Assembly (NCBI RefSeq): GCF_012849555.1
Contig: NZ_CP051685.1
Span: 248,001-312,000, forward strand
Direction: 5' to 3'
Length of the DNA: 64,000 nt
Source of the DNA: Massilia forsythiae
Lineage (GTDB): Bacteria > Pseudomonadota > Gammaproteobacteria > Burkholderiales > Burkholderiaceae_D
Each line of letters starts with the position of its first letter. The first letter of the stretch is position 1. Position numbers and translations under genes: made by a program. Shown here in pieces: positions 8,225 through 16,643 of the stretch. The notes below the pieces were generated by a model. The model saw only the letters and a list, made by a program, of their open reading frames with translations, was not told the DNA's origin and did not search any database.

Positions 8225-8274
8225 CCGGGAATGCGCACCACGATTTCCCATCCATCGCGCGGCCGGGCGGCAAC

Positions 8275-9645
8275 GTGAACCGCCTGTTCTTCCGCTTTTT
8301 CGTGCTGGTGATGCTGTCGATCACGGCGGCGACCTTCGCCATCTACTTCGTGTTCGCGCGCCTGTTCGGCGATCCACTCGACGACATCGCGCGGCGCCAG
8401 GCCTCGGCCCAGATCTTCCTGCTGGAACAATACGTCGACCACGCGCCCGCCGACGAGTGGCTGGCGCGCCTGAACAAGGTGCGCGAGGTGTCGGAGGCGC
8501 ATTTCGACCTGGTGCCGCTGGCGCAGGCGCGCGCCGCCCTGCCGCGCGCGGCGCAGGCGGCGCTGCTGCGCGGCGAGGTGGTGCTGGACCCGGCGCACAA
8601 GGCCTTTTTCCGGCGCGTCGACCTGGGCGGCGAGCGCTACGTCGGCAGCGAGGACGATGCCATCCACGCCTGGAACCTGCCGATCGACCTGGGCCGTGCG
8701 CTGGCGATGGAAGTGCTGCGCTACGTGATCGTGGCGCTGGCGCTGCTGGTGCCGATCGCGCTGTGGTCGCGCTCGCACTGGCAGGCGCTGCAGTCGCTGT
8801 CGCGCGTGGCCGACGAGTTCGGCGCCGGCAAGCTGGCGGCGCGGGCGCGCATGGCGCCGTCGGACGCGGTGTATCCGCTGGCCGAGCGCATGAACGCGAT
8901 GGCCGGGCGCATCCAGGATTTATTGGATACGCAGCGCAACCTGCTGCATTCGGTGTCGCACGAGTTGCGCACGCCGATCGCGCGCCTGGAATTCGCGCTG
9001 GAATTGTTGAGCGAACGCGCCGCCGACCTGGCCCGGGACGCGGCGCCGGCCGGCGATGTTGCAGCCAGCGCCAGGGCCGCGGGCGCGGCGGCGCTGCTGA
9101 AACGCGTGGCGGCGATGGAAGGCGACCTGGCCGAACTGAATGCGCTGGTGAATGAATTGCTGTCGATGAGCAAGCTGGACAGCAACGAAGCGCTGCAGCG
9201 CGCGCCGTTCGCGCTGGCGCCGCTGCTGCGCGAATGTGCCGACGGCCTGCATCCGCAGCCGGCGCGCCTGCGCTGCGTGCTGGATCCGGCGCTGGACATG
9301 GTCGAGGCCGACCGCCGCCTGCTGGCGCGCGCGCTCGGCAACCTGCTGCGCAATGCCCAGAAGTACGCGGCGGGCGAAGTGCTGCTGGCGGCGCGGCGCA
9401 TTGGTCCCGACATCGAGATCGCGGTCGAGGACGACGGTCCCGGCATCCCGGAGGAAGAACGCGAGCGCGTGTTCGACCCGTTCTACCGCCTGGACCGCAG
9501 CCGCGACCGCGCCACCGGCGGCTTCGGCCTGGGCCTGTCGATCGCGCGCAAGGCGGTGGCGCTGCACGGCGGCAGCCTGCGGGTGGAACGCAGCGCGCTG
9601 GGCGGGGCGCGTTTCGTGGTCAACCTGCCCGGCCAGGCGGCCTGA
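8275..9645 (+). CDS. Two-component sensor histidine kinase, RstB-like
   Basis: Inner-membrane sensor of about 456 residues: membrane segment at residues 2-30, periplasmic loop to about 140, second membrane segment (VLRYVIVALALLVPIALW), HAMP linker, HisKA domain with SVSHELRTPIARLEF (His229), and an ATPase domain with NLLRNAQKYA, EDDGPGIPEEER and GGFGLGLSIARK. I chose GTG 8275 because the -10 box ends at 8224, which puts the earlier in-frame ATGs upstream of the transcript; the RBS is weak. The likely partner is the regulator at 5584, which has no other kinase nearby. The signal sensed is unknown. Confidence 0.9.
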   Translation: MNRLFFRFFVLVMLSITAATFAIYFVFARLFGDPLDDIARRQASAQIFLLEQYVDHAPADEWLARLNKVREVSEAHFDLVPLAQARAALPRAAQAALLRGEVVLDPAHKAFFRRVDLGGERYVGSEDDAIHAWNLPIDLGRALAMEVLRYVIVALALLVPIALWSRSHWQALQSLSRVADEFGAGKLAARARMAPSDAVYPLAERMNAMAGRIQDLLDTQRNLLHSVSHELRTPIARLEFALELLSERAADLARDAAPAGDVAASARAAGAAALLKRVAAMEGDLAELNALVNELLSMSKLDSNEALQRAPFALAPLLRECADGLHPQPARLRCVLDPALDMVEADRRLLARALGNLLRNAQKYAAGEVLLAARRIGPDIEIAVEDDGPGIPEEERERVFDPFYRLDRSRDRATGGFGLGLSIARKAVALHGGSLRVERSALGGARFVVNLPGQAA

Positions 9646-9687
9646 AGGCACGGTGGCGCCGTCCGGCGCGCCGGCCCGTGCGGCGCA

Positions 9688-10107
9688 TCATTTCGGCGGC
9701 TCGGGCGACTGCGGGAAATGCGGGATCGCCTGGTCGAGGCACACCCATTGCTGTGCGCTGGCGGCGTAGATGTCGAGCATCGGCTTGAATGCCGACGTGT
9801 CGTCCAGCGAAGGAAAGCGGATCGAGGTGATGTCCGGATGCGCCTCGCTGCTGGTGAACAGGGGCGTGCCGCATTCGGCGCAAAAACTGCGGGTGGCGAG
9901 GCCGCCGCTGCTGGCGCGCACGGCATAGGCCTTGGGCGTGCCGCTGACCCGGAGGTCCTCGGTCTTGGCGACGATGCCCGATGCGAACGGTGCGCCGCTC
10001 GAGCGCTGGCAATCGATGCAATGGCAGTTGAGCATGGCGATCGGCTCGCGTTCGCCCGTGTAGCGGATCGCGCCGCATGCGCATCCGCCCGAATAAGGCA
10101 GCTTCAT
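9688..10107 (-). CDS. GFA-family (CENP-V fold) zinc-binding protein
   Basis: 139 residues with the zinc-ligand cysteines of the glutathione-dependent formaldehyde-activating enzyme fold: Cys9 and Cys11 (GGCACG), Cys28, Cys30 and Cys33 (LNCHCIDCQRSSG), and the FCAECGTPLF pair. Most members of this broad family have no proven activity, so the name should not be read as formaldehyde metabolism. It lies 36 bases after the distal DsbA gene in the same direction and may be the last gene of that operon. Convergent with the sensor kinase gene. Confidence 0.9.
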   Translation of the reverse strand: MKLPYSGGCACGAIRYTGEREPIAMLNCHCIDCQRSSGAPFASGIVAKTEDLRVSGTPKAYAVRASSGGLATRSFCAECGTPLFTSSEAHPDITSIRFPSLDDTSAFKPMLDIYAASAQQWVCLDQAIPHFPQSPEPPK

Positions 10108-10143
10108 CTTTCGTTCTCCGGTGTCGTGTCGGCTGCCGACAGC

Positions 10144-10806
10144 TTATTTCGCCTGGGCGACCTTGGCAACCAGCCCATCCGCCACTTGCAGCGTCGCCCT
10201 GAACAGCTCGTCGCGATTGTTGGTTTTCAGCCCCACATTGACCGTCGAGGGCGAGGTCAGGTAGCGGCCGTCCACCACCAGCGCCGGCGCGCTGTCGACG
10301 CCGTAGCTGGCGGTCACCTTGCCCAGCTGGCGCAGGCGCGTGGTCACGCCGAAGGAGTTCCAGGCGTTCACGAAGGTGGCGCGGTCGATGCCGTTCTTCG
10401 CCACCCAGTCGATGATGGCGTCGTCCTTGTTGAGACGGATGCGCTCGACGTGCACCGCCTTGAACACCTTGGCGTGCATCTCGTCGACCTTGCCCAGCGC
10501 TTCCAGCGTCAGGTACAGGTGCGCTTCCGGATCGGCCGGGCCGGTGGAGGGAAAGTGCACGCGCCGCACGGCGATGCGGTCGCCCTGCTTGCGGATCCAG
10601 TCTTCCAGCATCGGCTCGATGGCATTGCACACCGGGCAGTGGTACATGAAGAATTCGATGACTTCGACTTTCTTGCCCGTCGTTTGCACCGGTTGCGCTT
10701 GCGACAGGGTGACGTAGTCGACGCCGTTCTGCGGGTTGGCGGGCGATGCGAAGGCGGTGGATGCCAGCAGGAACATGCCGGCGGCGGCGAGATCGAAGAA
10801 ACGCAT
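10144..10806 (-). CDS. DsbA-like thiol:disulfide oxidoreductase with CPVC active site
   Basis: Periplasmic thioredoxin-fold protein of 220 residues with a signal peptide (about 1-20). The active site is Cys57-Pro-Val-Cys60 in FFMYHCPVCNAIEP rather than the usual DsbA CPHC, and the cis-proline loop reads SAPALV rather than a V-P-T type loop. These two elements set redox potential and substrate release in DsbA proteins, so this copy probably has a different specificity. It is highly similar along its length to the CPHC paralogue at 11283 and lies in the same transcriptional direction, so a tandem duplication with divergence is the simplest explanation. Confidence 0.93.
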   Translation of the reverse strand: MRFFDLAAAGMFLLASTAFASPANPQNGVDYVTLSQAQPVQTTGKKVEVIEFFMYHCPVCNAIEPMLEDWIRKQGDRIAVRRVHFPSTGPADPEAHLYLTLEALGKVDEMHAKVFKAVHVERIRLNKDDAIIDWVAKNGIDRATFVNAWNSFGVTTRLRQLGKVTASYGVDSAPALVVDGRYLTSPSTVNVGLKTNNRDELFRATLQVADGLVAKVAQAK

Positions 10807-10888
10807 GGACCATCCTTGGGTTCGAGAAAGAACCCAAAGATTAGCATTGCCAAAAAGAATATTGGTGTTGAATAAACTTAAGGAAAAC

Positions 10889-11236
10889 TTAAGATGGCTT
10901 GCGCGCGTAGCGGCTCTTGTGGTTCGGGTCTTCCGGCTGCACGTGGGTGATGCCGTACCACAGGTTTTCCCACCAGTGGTCGCGCGAGTGCACGGTGAGC
11001 AGGCACTGGCGGTCGACGCCGGTCTTGAAGACCACGTCGGCGCACTTGTTGCTGATCAGGGCATAGCGCTGGTTTTCGGCGTTCACCAGCGCGATGCAGA
11101 GCCAGACGACAAGACCCGCCAGCAAGGCCACCAGGCTCCAGGCCAGGTGGTTGACGTTGCTGGTATCGTACAAGTCCTCGTCTTCCGGCTTGGACTTGTC
11201 GTAGATTCTCAGGATCTTGCCTTCGGCGTCGCTCAT
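10889..11236 (-). CDS. Small single-pass membrane protein between two DsbA genes
   Basis: 115 residues, not recognised. A charged N-terminus (MSDAEGKILRIYDKSKPEDEDLYD) is followed by one membrane segment (about 31-52, LAWSLVALLAGLVVWLCIALV) and a 60-residue tail with two cysteines (NKCADVVFKTGVDRQCLLT) and a tryptophan-rich DHWWENLWYG stretch. By the positive-inside rule orientation is unclear; if the tail is periplasmic, its two cysteines could form a disulfide and be a DsbA substrate. It lies 46 bases after the upstream dsbA and 82 before the downstream one, so one transcript is likely. Confidence 0.8.
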   Translation of the reverse strand: MSDAEGKILRIYDKSKPEDEDLYDTSNVNHLAWSLVALLAGLVVWLCIALVNAENQRYALISNKCADVVFKTGVDRQCLLTVHSRDHWWENLWYGITHVQPEDPNHKSRYARKPS

Positions 11237-11282
11237 CCAATGCTCACTTGATTCGGCTCATTTCACTACGGCTCACGTCGAC

Positions 11283-11945
11283 TTATTTCGACTGCGCCGC
11301 CTTGGCGACCAGCGCGTCCATCACCTGCAGGGTGGCCTGGAACAGCTGGCCTTCATCCTGGGTCTTGACCGAATTGTAGACGATCGCCGGCGAGGTCTGG
11401 TACTTGCCGTCGACGACCACGGTCGGCACGCCATCGACCTTGTAGTCGTTGACGATCTGCGGCAGGCGGCGCAGCTTGGTCATCACGCCGAAGGAGTTCC
11501 AGGTTTCCAGGAACTTGGCGCGGTCGACGCCGTTCTTCGACACCCAGTCGATGATCGCCTGGTCCTGGTTCAGGCGCACGCGGTCGACGTGCACGGCCTT
11601 GAACACCTTGGCATGCATGTCGCCCAGGCGGCCCATCGCTTCCAGCGTCAGGTACAGGTGGGCTTCCGGGTCGCTGGCGCCGGTGAACGGCAGGTGCACG
11701 CGGCGCAGGGTGATCTTGTCGCCCTGCTTTTTGACCCACTGCTCGAAGGCCGGTTCCAGCGCGTTGCAGTGCGGGCAGTGATACATGAAGAACTCGACCA
11801 CCTCGACCTTCTTGCCCACGGTCTGGACCGGCTGCGGCTGGGCGAGCGTCACATATTCGACGCCGCTCTTCGGGTCGGTCGGCGAAGCGAACGCGGTGCT
11901 GACGACAAGGCTGGCGGCGAGCAGGGCAAAACGCAGGGAGCGCAT
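11283..11945 (-). CDS. dsbA: Thiol:disulfide interchange protein DsbA
   Basis: Periplasmic oxidase that introduces disulfide bonds into exported proteins; it is normally reoxidised by DsbB, not seen here. 220 residues with signal peptide MRSLRFALLAASLVVSTAFA, canonical active site Cys57-Pro-His-Cys60 (FFMYHCPHCNALEP) and cis-proline loop GVPTVVV. Length and motifs fit DsbA of betaproteobacteria. First gene of a probable operon with the small membrane protein, the CPVC paralogue and the GFA-type protein. Confidence 0.95.
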   Translation of the reverse strand: MRSLRFALLAASLVVSTAFASPTDPKSGVEYVTLAQPQPVQTVGKKVEVVEFFMYHCPHCNALEPAFEQWVKKQGDKITLRRVHLPFTGASDPEAHLYLTLEAMGRLGDMHAKVFKAVHVDRVRLNQDQAIIDWVSKNGVDRAKFLETWNSFGVMTKLRRLPQIVNDYKVDGVPTVVVDGKYQTSPAIVYNSVKTQDEGQLFQATLQVMDALVAKAAQSK

Positions 11946-12067
11946 AGATATCCTTCCAGGGTTGGTTTAGCGAACGACCGCGAGATTACCACTTTTTGGC
12001 GCCCCAGCCTTAGCCCTGGCTTATTTTTTGCATTTGCTTACCGCTCGTAACAAGCTTGCGAAAGCAC

Positions 12068-12127
12068 AAACCGGGGTCAGAGCCCGATTTTGGGCAATTT
12101 CCAAAAATCGGGCTCTGACCCCGGTTT
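12068..12127. repeat. Long inverted repeat (26-27 base arms)
   Basis: AAACCGGGGTCAGAGCCCGA... (12068-12093) and its complement ending ...CTGACCCCGGTTT (12101-12127) pair almost perfectly, with one extra base in the T run and a 7-base loop. It lies ten bases after the stop of the TonB-dependent receptor, but no U run follows the hairpin, so it looks like a dispersed palindromic element rather than a standard terminator. It may still stabilise the mRNA end. Confidence 0.75.
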
Positions 12128-12135
12128 AAGACAAG

Positions 12136-14118
12136 TCAAAAGTCGTAGCGGGCGGAGAGTTTCAGCTGGCGGCCGTCGCTGGGGTAGATGCCGTAGCGGC
12201 AGCCGAAGGCGTTGCTGAAATAGCGGCGGTCGGCCAGGTTGAGACCGCTGAGCGCGATTTCCCACGGGCCGGCTTTCACGGCGTAGCGTCCGTCGAAGGT
12301 GACGTAGGACGGCATGCGGGCGTCGCAGGTGTTGCTGAAGTCGCTGCCGTAGCGCTGGCGGTCGACCCACTGGGCGCCGACGTCGGCGGACTGGCCGTTG
12401 CCAGGCTGCCATGCCAGGCGCGCGGTGACCACGTTCTTCGGCACCAGCACCAGTTCGCGCCCGGCGTCGGGACCGTCGGTGAACGAAGCGTTGACGTGCT
12501 GGACGTGGGCGCTGGCGTGCCAGGCACCGGTGACGACGCTGTCGGCGTCGATCTCGACGCCCTGACGCCGGGTCGGGTCGAGGTTGGTGTTGAAGCCGAA
12601 CGGCGCCAGCGTCGGATCGAAGAAGATCTCGTCGCGCAGCTTGTGGCGGAAAACGCGCGCCGTGACCTTGCGGACGGCGTCGCCGAAGCTGGCGCCCAGT
12701 TCCAGGTCGTGCGAGGTCTGCGGCTTGAGGATGTCGGCGCTGGCGCGGTAGCCGTTCTCGTCGACGTTGGCCACGCGGTAGCTCTGCCCCGCCTTGCCGT
12801 ACACGGTCAGCAGCGGCATGGGCTTGACGCTGAGCTGCGCGTCCCAGGCGTTCTGCGCCTGCGCGCGGCTTTCCGGCAGGCTGCCGGCGAGCGCGTCGCT
12901 GGTGTCCTTGTCGAACAGTTCGCGCCGTGCGCCCAGCGCCAGGCGGGCGTCGTGGGCGCTATCGAAGCGCAGTTCGTCGCGCAGGTACAGCGCCTTCGAC
13001 TTCTGGCGCGCATCGGCGCGCGAATAGTCGGAAGTGGTCTTGCGCACCCAGCGCGTGAGGTCGACGCCGGCCACGGCTTCGTTCAGCATGCCGCCGGCCT
13101 CGCCCAGCCAGCGCGCGCGCGGCGAGAATTGGTCCTGGCGGCCGTCGTAGGCGCCGACGGAGGAAAAATCGCCCGACAGGTAATTCGAACGCACGTTGCG
13201 CTCGCGGTGCGACAGTTCGGCCGCCAGGTCGACCGCCCCCAGGCGGTACTCGGCGAAGGCGCTGGTGCGCGTGGTGTTGAGCGACCCGAAGTCCTTCTGC
13301 GTCAGGCTCTGGCGCGGATTCGCCTCGAACTGTTCCAGGCTCAAGGAACCCGGAAAGCGCGACTGCTGCTGCGCGCTTTCGACGCGGATGCCGGCGCGGC
13401 CACCGATGTAGCGCGTCTGCAGCCCGAGGCTGAAGTTGCGCTGGTCGAAGTCGGCATTCTCGCGGTAGTTGTCGCTGCCCTGGCGCGCCACCGCCAGGTC
13501 GGCGCTGATGTCGCCGGTCACCTGGCTCAAGGCCACGCGCACGTCGTGCTGGCGGAAGCACCCGGCCTCGGCGAACACCGAGCCGTGCATGCCCTCGTCC
13601 CGTGCGCGCCGCGTGAAGACCTGGATCACGCCGCCGGTGGCGCCTTCGCCGTACAGCACACTGCTGCCGCCGCGCGTGATCTCGATGCGCTCGACGGTGT
13701 CGATCGGGATGGTCGACAGCACCGAATTGGCCAGCTCGTTCTCGTTCAGGCGCACGCCGTCGACCATGATCACCAGGTTCTGGGCGCTGTTGGTGCCGAA
13801 GCCGCGCAGGTCGAGCGCGAAGTCGGGCGAGGAATCCAGGCTCTGGCGGCCGAACACGCCGCCGATCTTGCGGATCGCGCTGTTGACGTCGTTGACGCCG
13901 GCGCGGCGGATGTCGTCCTGGCTGATGACGGTGGCGCCGATCGGCTGCAGGCCGTCCGCGCTGGGGAAGCGTGCGCCGGTGACCACGATGGTCGAGGGCG
14001 CTTCCTGGGCGGCGGCGGGCGCGCACGCGGCGCTGATCAACGTGGAAACGGCAATGGCGCAGGCCAGCGCGAGCGGCTTGACGGCCGGCGCGCCGCTGTC
14101 GAAGACGGCAGGATTCAT
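12136..14118 (-). CDS. TonB-dependent outer membrane receptor
   Basis: 660 residues: signal peptide (about 1-37, ending in PAAAQ), TonB-box-like STIVVTGARF, plug domain with NLVIMVDGVRLNENELANSVLSTIPIDTVERIEITRGGSSVLYGEGATGGVIQVFTR-type features (DGVRLNE, ERIEITRGGSSVLYG), and a 22-strand barrel ending in the aromatic signature LKLSARYDF. It brings a large nutrient (siderophore, cobalamin, haem or sugar) across the outer membrane using TonB-ExbBD energy. The substrate is not shown by the sequence; no biosynthesis or ABC importer genes are adjacent, and I see no cobalamin riboswitch upstream. Start at 14118; a -10 TATAAT lies at 14149-14154 (minus). Confidence 0.92.
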   Translation of the reverse strand: MNPAVFDSGAPAVKPLALACAIAVSTLISAACAPAAAQEAPSTIVVTGARFPSADGLQPIGATVISQDDIRRAGVNDVNSAIRKIGGVFGRQSLDSSPDFALDLRGFGTNSAQNLVIMVDGVRLNENELANSVLSTIPIDTVERIEITRGGSSVLYGEGATGGVIQVFTRRARDEGMHGSVFAEAGCFRQHDVRVALSQVTGDISADLAVARQGSDNYRENADFDQRNFSLGLQTRYIGGRAGIRVESAQQQSRFPGSLSLEQFEANPRQSLTQKDFGSLNTTRTSAFAEYRLGAVDLAAELSHRERNVRSNYLSGDFSSVGAYDGRQDQFSPRARWLGEAGGMLNEAVAGVDLTRWVRKTTSDYSRADARQKSKALYLRDELRFDSAHDARLALGARRELFDKDTSDALAGSLPESRAQAQNAWDAQLSVKPMPLLTVYGKAGQSYRVANVDENGYRASADILKPQTSHDLELGASFGDAVRKVTARVFRHKLRDEIFFDPTLAPFGFNTNLDPTRRQGVEIDADSVVTGAWHASAHVQHVNASFTDGPDAGRELVLVPKNVVTARLAWQPGNGQSADVGAQWVDRQRYGSDFSNTCDARMPSYVTFDGRYAVKAGPWEIALSGLNLADRRYFSNAFGCRYGIYPSDGRQLKLSARYDF

Positions 14119-14287
14119 GGAGATGGTTTTGTTGCGGGGAAAACGCGCATTATAGCTTTGCCAAGCCGGTTTCCCGACAATCCATCCCGCTTTCCCTGCC
14201 GTCCATCGCAAAAGCCCCATGCCGGCGTGGCATTCTCGCATATAGTGTGAACACAAAGACAAGCCATCCAACCCTGGGAGCCCTGGC

Positions 14288-16639
14288 ATGCGACTCAGTT
14301 CCACCCTAGTGAAAAGCGGCGCGGCGCTCGCCGTGCTGGCAGCGGGGACGGCGGCCGGCGCCGCCCTCCTGGCCCAACCGAAGGGCGCGCCGGTCACGCA
14401 GCCGGCGGCGGTACACGCCGACAGTCCCAAGCCGGCCGCGTCGGTGCCCGAGCGCGCCGCGGCCGGGGTCGCATCCGCCCTCCGCGGCGCACCGGCCGGC
14501 GCCGCGGCATCCGCGCCGACGCCCGCGTCCACGCCGACGCCGGGCGCCGCCTCCGCCGACGGCATCGCCCTGGCCGGCCCGCACGCCGCCGCGGTGAGCG
14601 TGCCGAGCAGTCCGGACGCATGGGGCGGCCCGCGCACCGGCCGCGAAGCCACGCTGTCCGACCGCGTGGTCCACTACGACATCGACGCCACGCTCGACCC
14701 GGACAAGCACACGATCGACGGACGCGAACGGCTCACCTGGCGCAACCGCAGCACGGTGCCGGTGAAAAGCGTCTACCTGCACCTGTACATGAACGCCTTC
14801 GAGGGCGCGGGCAGCACCTTCTTCACCGAGAAGCGCCAGCGCGACAAGGGTTTCCGCTCCGGCGTCGACATCAAGGAAGGCGAATGGGGCCACATCGCGC
14901 TGCGCGGCGTGACCCAGGGCGGCGCCAAAGTGCCCTGGACCTTCGTCCATCCGGACGGCGGCCCGGTCACCGACCACACCGTGGTGCGCTTCGATTTGCC
15001 GGCCGCGGTGGCGCCGGGCGCGGCCACCACGGTCGACATCGACTTCCTCGCCAAGCTGCCGCGGGTGATGGCGCGCACCGGCTATTTCGGCACGTTCCAC
15101 CTGGCCGGACAGTGGTTCCCCAAGATCGGCGTGCTGGAACTGCCGGGCGAGCGCGGGGCCACGGCGCCGCGTTGGAACGCGCACGAGTTCCACCTGGAGT
15201 CCGAGTTCTACGCCGACTTCGGCAGCTACGACGTGAAGATTACCGCGCCGAAGGACTACACGGTCGGCGCCACCGGCGAGCGCCAGGGCGCCCCGCTGGC
15301 CAAGGGCAAGCTGCTGACGCACCGCTTCGTGCAGGGCGACGTGCACGACTTCGCCTGGACCGCCGACAAGCGCACGGCGAAACCGCTGACCGGCGCCTGG
15401 ACCGGCCCCGGCAGCCCGCAAGTGACGGTGACCGTGCTGTACCCGCCGGAATACGCGGCCAGCGCGGCGCCGGCGCTGAAGGCGGCCAGGGATGCGCTCA
15501 CCTATTTCTCGAACACGCTCGGCCCGTACCCGTATAAGACGCTGACGGTGGTGATCCCGCCCCATAACGCCGAAGAAGCCGGCGGCATGGAATACCCGAC
15601 CTTCTTCACCGCCGAAGGCTATGCCAGGGTCGAACCGGGCACGCTCAACGAGTACCTGCTCGACTTCGTCACCATCCACGAATTCGGCCACGGCTACTTC
15701 TATGGCCTGCTGGCCTCGAACGAGTTCGAGGAACCGATGCTGGACGAAGGCTTGAACCAGTACTGGGACGACCGCATGCTGCGCGCGCGCAGCCAGAAGG
15801 TCTTCATGGGCACGCCGCTGACGAAACGGCTCGGCTTCGCACCCGGCTTCGATCCCTTCCAGGCCGACCGCATCGCGGCGCCGCGCACCGAGCCGGCCGA
15901 CGCGCCCGGCCAGAATGCCTGGGACCGGCTGCAGGGCATCGGACCGGTGTACGTGCGCACCAGCACCCTGATGCACGACCTGGAAGCGCACATCGGCAAG
16001 GTGGCGCTGGAGCGCGCGTTCAAGGAATACTACCGGCGCTGGCATTTCCGCCACCCGAGCATCGCCGACCTGCGCGAAACGCTGGCCGAGGCCAGCGGCC
16101 AGCGCGCCGCCGTGGAAGCGGTGTTCGCGCAGCAGGTCTATGCGGTGGCGCGCGTGGACGACCGCATCGGCTCGTTCACCAGCCGCGAGCAAGTGCCGCA
16201 GCCGGGCACGCGCCTGCAGGGCAGTGCCTGGGTCGAGGACAAGCAGGCCGATCTCGACAAGCGCATCGACACCGCGCGCGAACAATGGAAGAAGGCGCAT
16301 CCGAACGCCAAGCCGGGCCTGGGACCCTACCCGTGGCGCACCGAGGTGACGCTGCGCCGCCAGGGCGCGCCGGTGCCGCAGACCCTGATCGTCAGGTTCG
16401 CCGACGGCAGCAGCGACACCGTGCAGTGGGACGGCAACGAACGCTGGCGCACCTTCGGCTGGACCCGGCCGGCCAAGGCGGTGTCGGCCGAACTCGACCC
16501 GCAGCAGCGCCATTACCTCGACGTCAGCAAGCTGGACGACAGCCGCACCATCGAACCCGACGGCAGCGCCACGCGCCGCTGGAGCCTGGAATTCGCCGCC
16601 GTCGTGCAATACCTGCTGTCCCTGATCGCGAACGTGTGA
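14288..16639 (+). CDS. Secreted M1-family zinc metallopeptidase
   Basis: 783-residue aminopeptidase-type enzyme. N-terminal signal or anchor (MRLSSTLVKSGAALAVLAAGTAAGAALLA), a low-complexity Ala/Pro linker (about 35-110), beta-rich N domain, then the catalytic domain: GGMEYPTFF in the place of the GAMEN exopeptidase motif, zinc site HEFGH at 464-468 and third ligand Glu487 in LDEGLNQYW, exact HEXXH-x18-E spacing. A C-terminal hydrophobic end (VVQYLLSLIANV) is present. It probably degrades peptides in the periplasm. Four bases separate it from the downstream membrane protein, so they form an operon. Divergent from the TonB receptor gene. Confidence 0.92.
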   Translation: MRLSSTLVKSGAALAVLAAGTAAGAALLAQPKGAPVTQPAAVHADSPKPAASVPERAAAGVASALRGAPAGAAASAPTPASTPTPGAASADGIALAGPHAAAVSVPSSPDAWGGPRTGREATLSDRVVHYDIDATLDPDKHTIDGRERLTWRNRSTVPVKSVYLHLYMNAFEGAGSTFFTEKRQRDKGFRSGVDIKEGEWGHIALRGVTQGGAKVPWTFVHPDGGPVTDHTVVRFDLPAAVAPGAATTVDIDFLAKLPRVMARTGYFGTFHLAGQWFPKIGVLELPGERGATAPRWNAHEFHLESEFYADFGSYDVKITAPKDYTVGATGERQGAPLAKGKLLTHRFVQGDVHDFAWTADKRTAKPLTGAWTGPGSPQVTVTVLYPPEYAASAAPALKAARDALTYFSNTLGPYPYKTLTVVIPPHNAEEAGGMEYPTFFTAEGYARVEPGTLNEYLLDFVTIHEFGHGYFYGLLASNEFEEPMLDEGLNQYWDDRMLRARSQKVFMGTPLTKRLGFAPGFDPFQADRIAAPRTEPADAPGQNAWDRLQGIGPVYVRTSTLMHDLEAHIGKVALERAFKEYYRRWHFRHPSIADLRETLAEASGQRAAVEAVFAQQVYAVARVDDRIGSFTSREQVPQPGTRLQGSAWVEDKQADLDKRIDTAREQWKKAHPNAKPGLGPYPWRTEVTLRRQGAPVPQTLIVRFADGSSDTVQWDGNERWRTFGWTRPAKAVSAELDPQQRHYLDVSKLDDSRTIEPDGSATRRWSLEFAAVVQYLLSLIANV

Positions 16640-16643
16640 GCCC

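Larger units (their letters stand above)
7962..8274. other. Divergent control region between mipA operon and kinase gene
   Basis: About 310 bases with no gene. From left to right it holds the presumed mipA promoter (TAGAAT near 7995, minus), a minus-strand terminator hairpin at 8056-8091, and the kinase promoter with a GC-rich dyad at 8182-8224. The terminator has no minus-strand gene upstream of it, so a short non-coding transcript or leader may start at about 8100-8190 on the minus strand. Confidence 0.6.

Noticed and set aside
12068-12127. Standard terminator of the TonB receptor
   Set aside because: Very stable hairpin but no U run after it on either strand; kept as a repeat.
12496-14250. 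A 584-codon open frame on the plus strand across the TonB receptor
   Set aside because: Antisense shadow of a high-GC gene; composition rich in Arg, His, Ala and Val and no motif, while the minus strand encodes a clear receptor.
14119-14287. Cobalamin riboswitch before the TonB-dependent receptor
   Set aside because: The region is only about 170 bases, and I see no B12-box-like element or fold.
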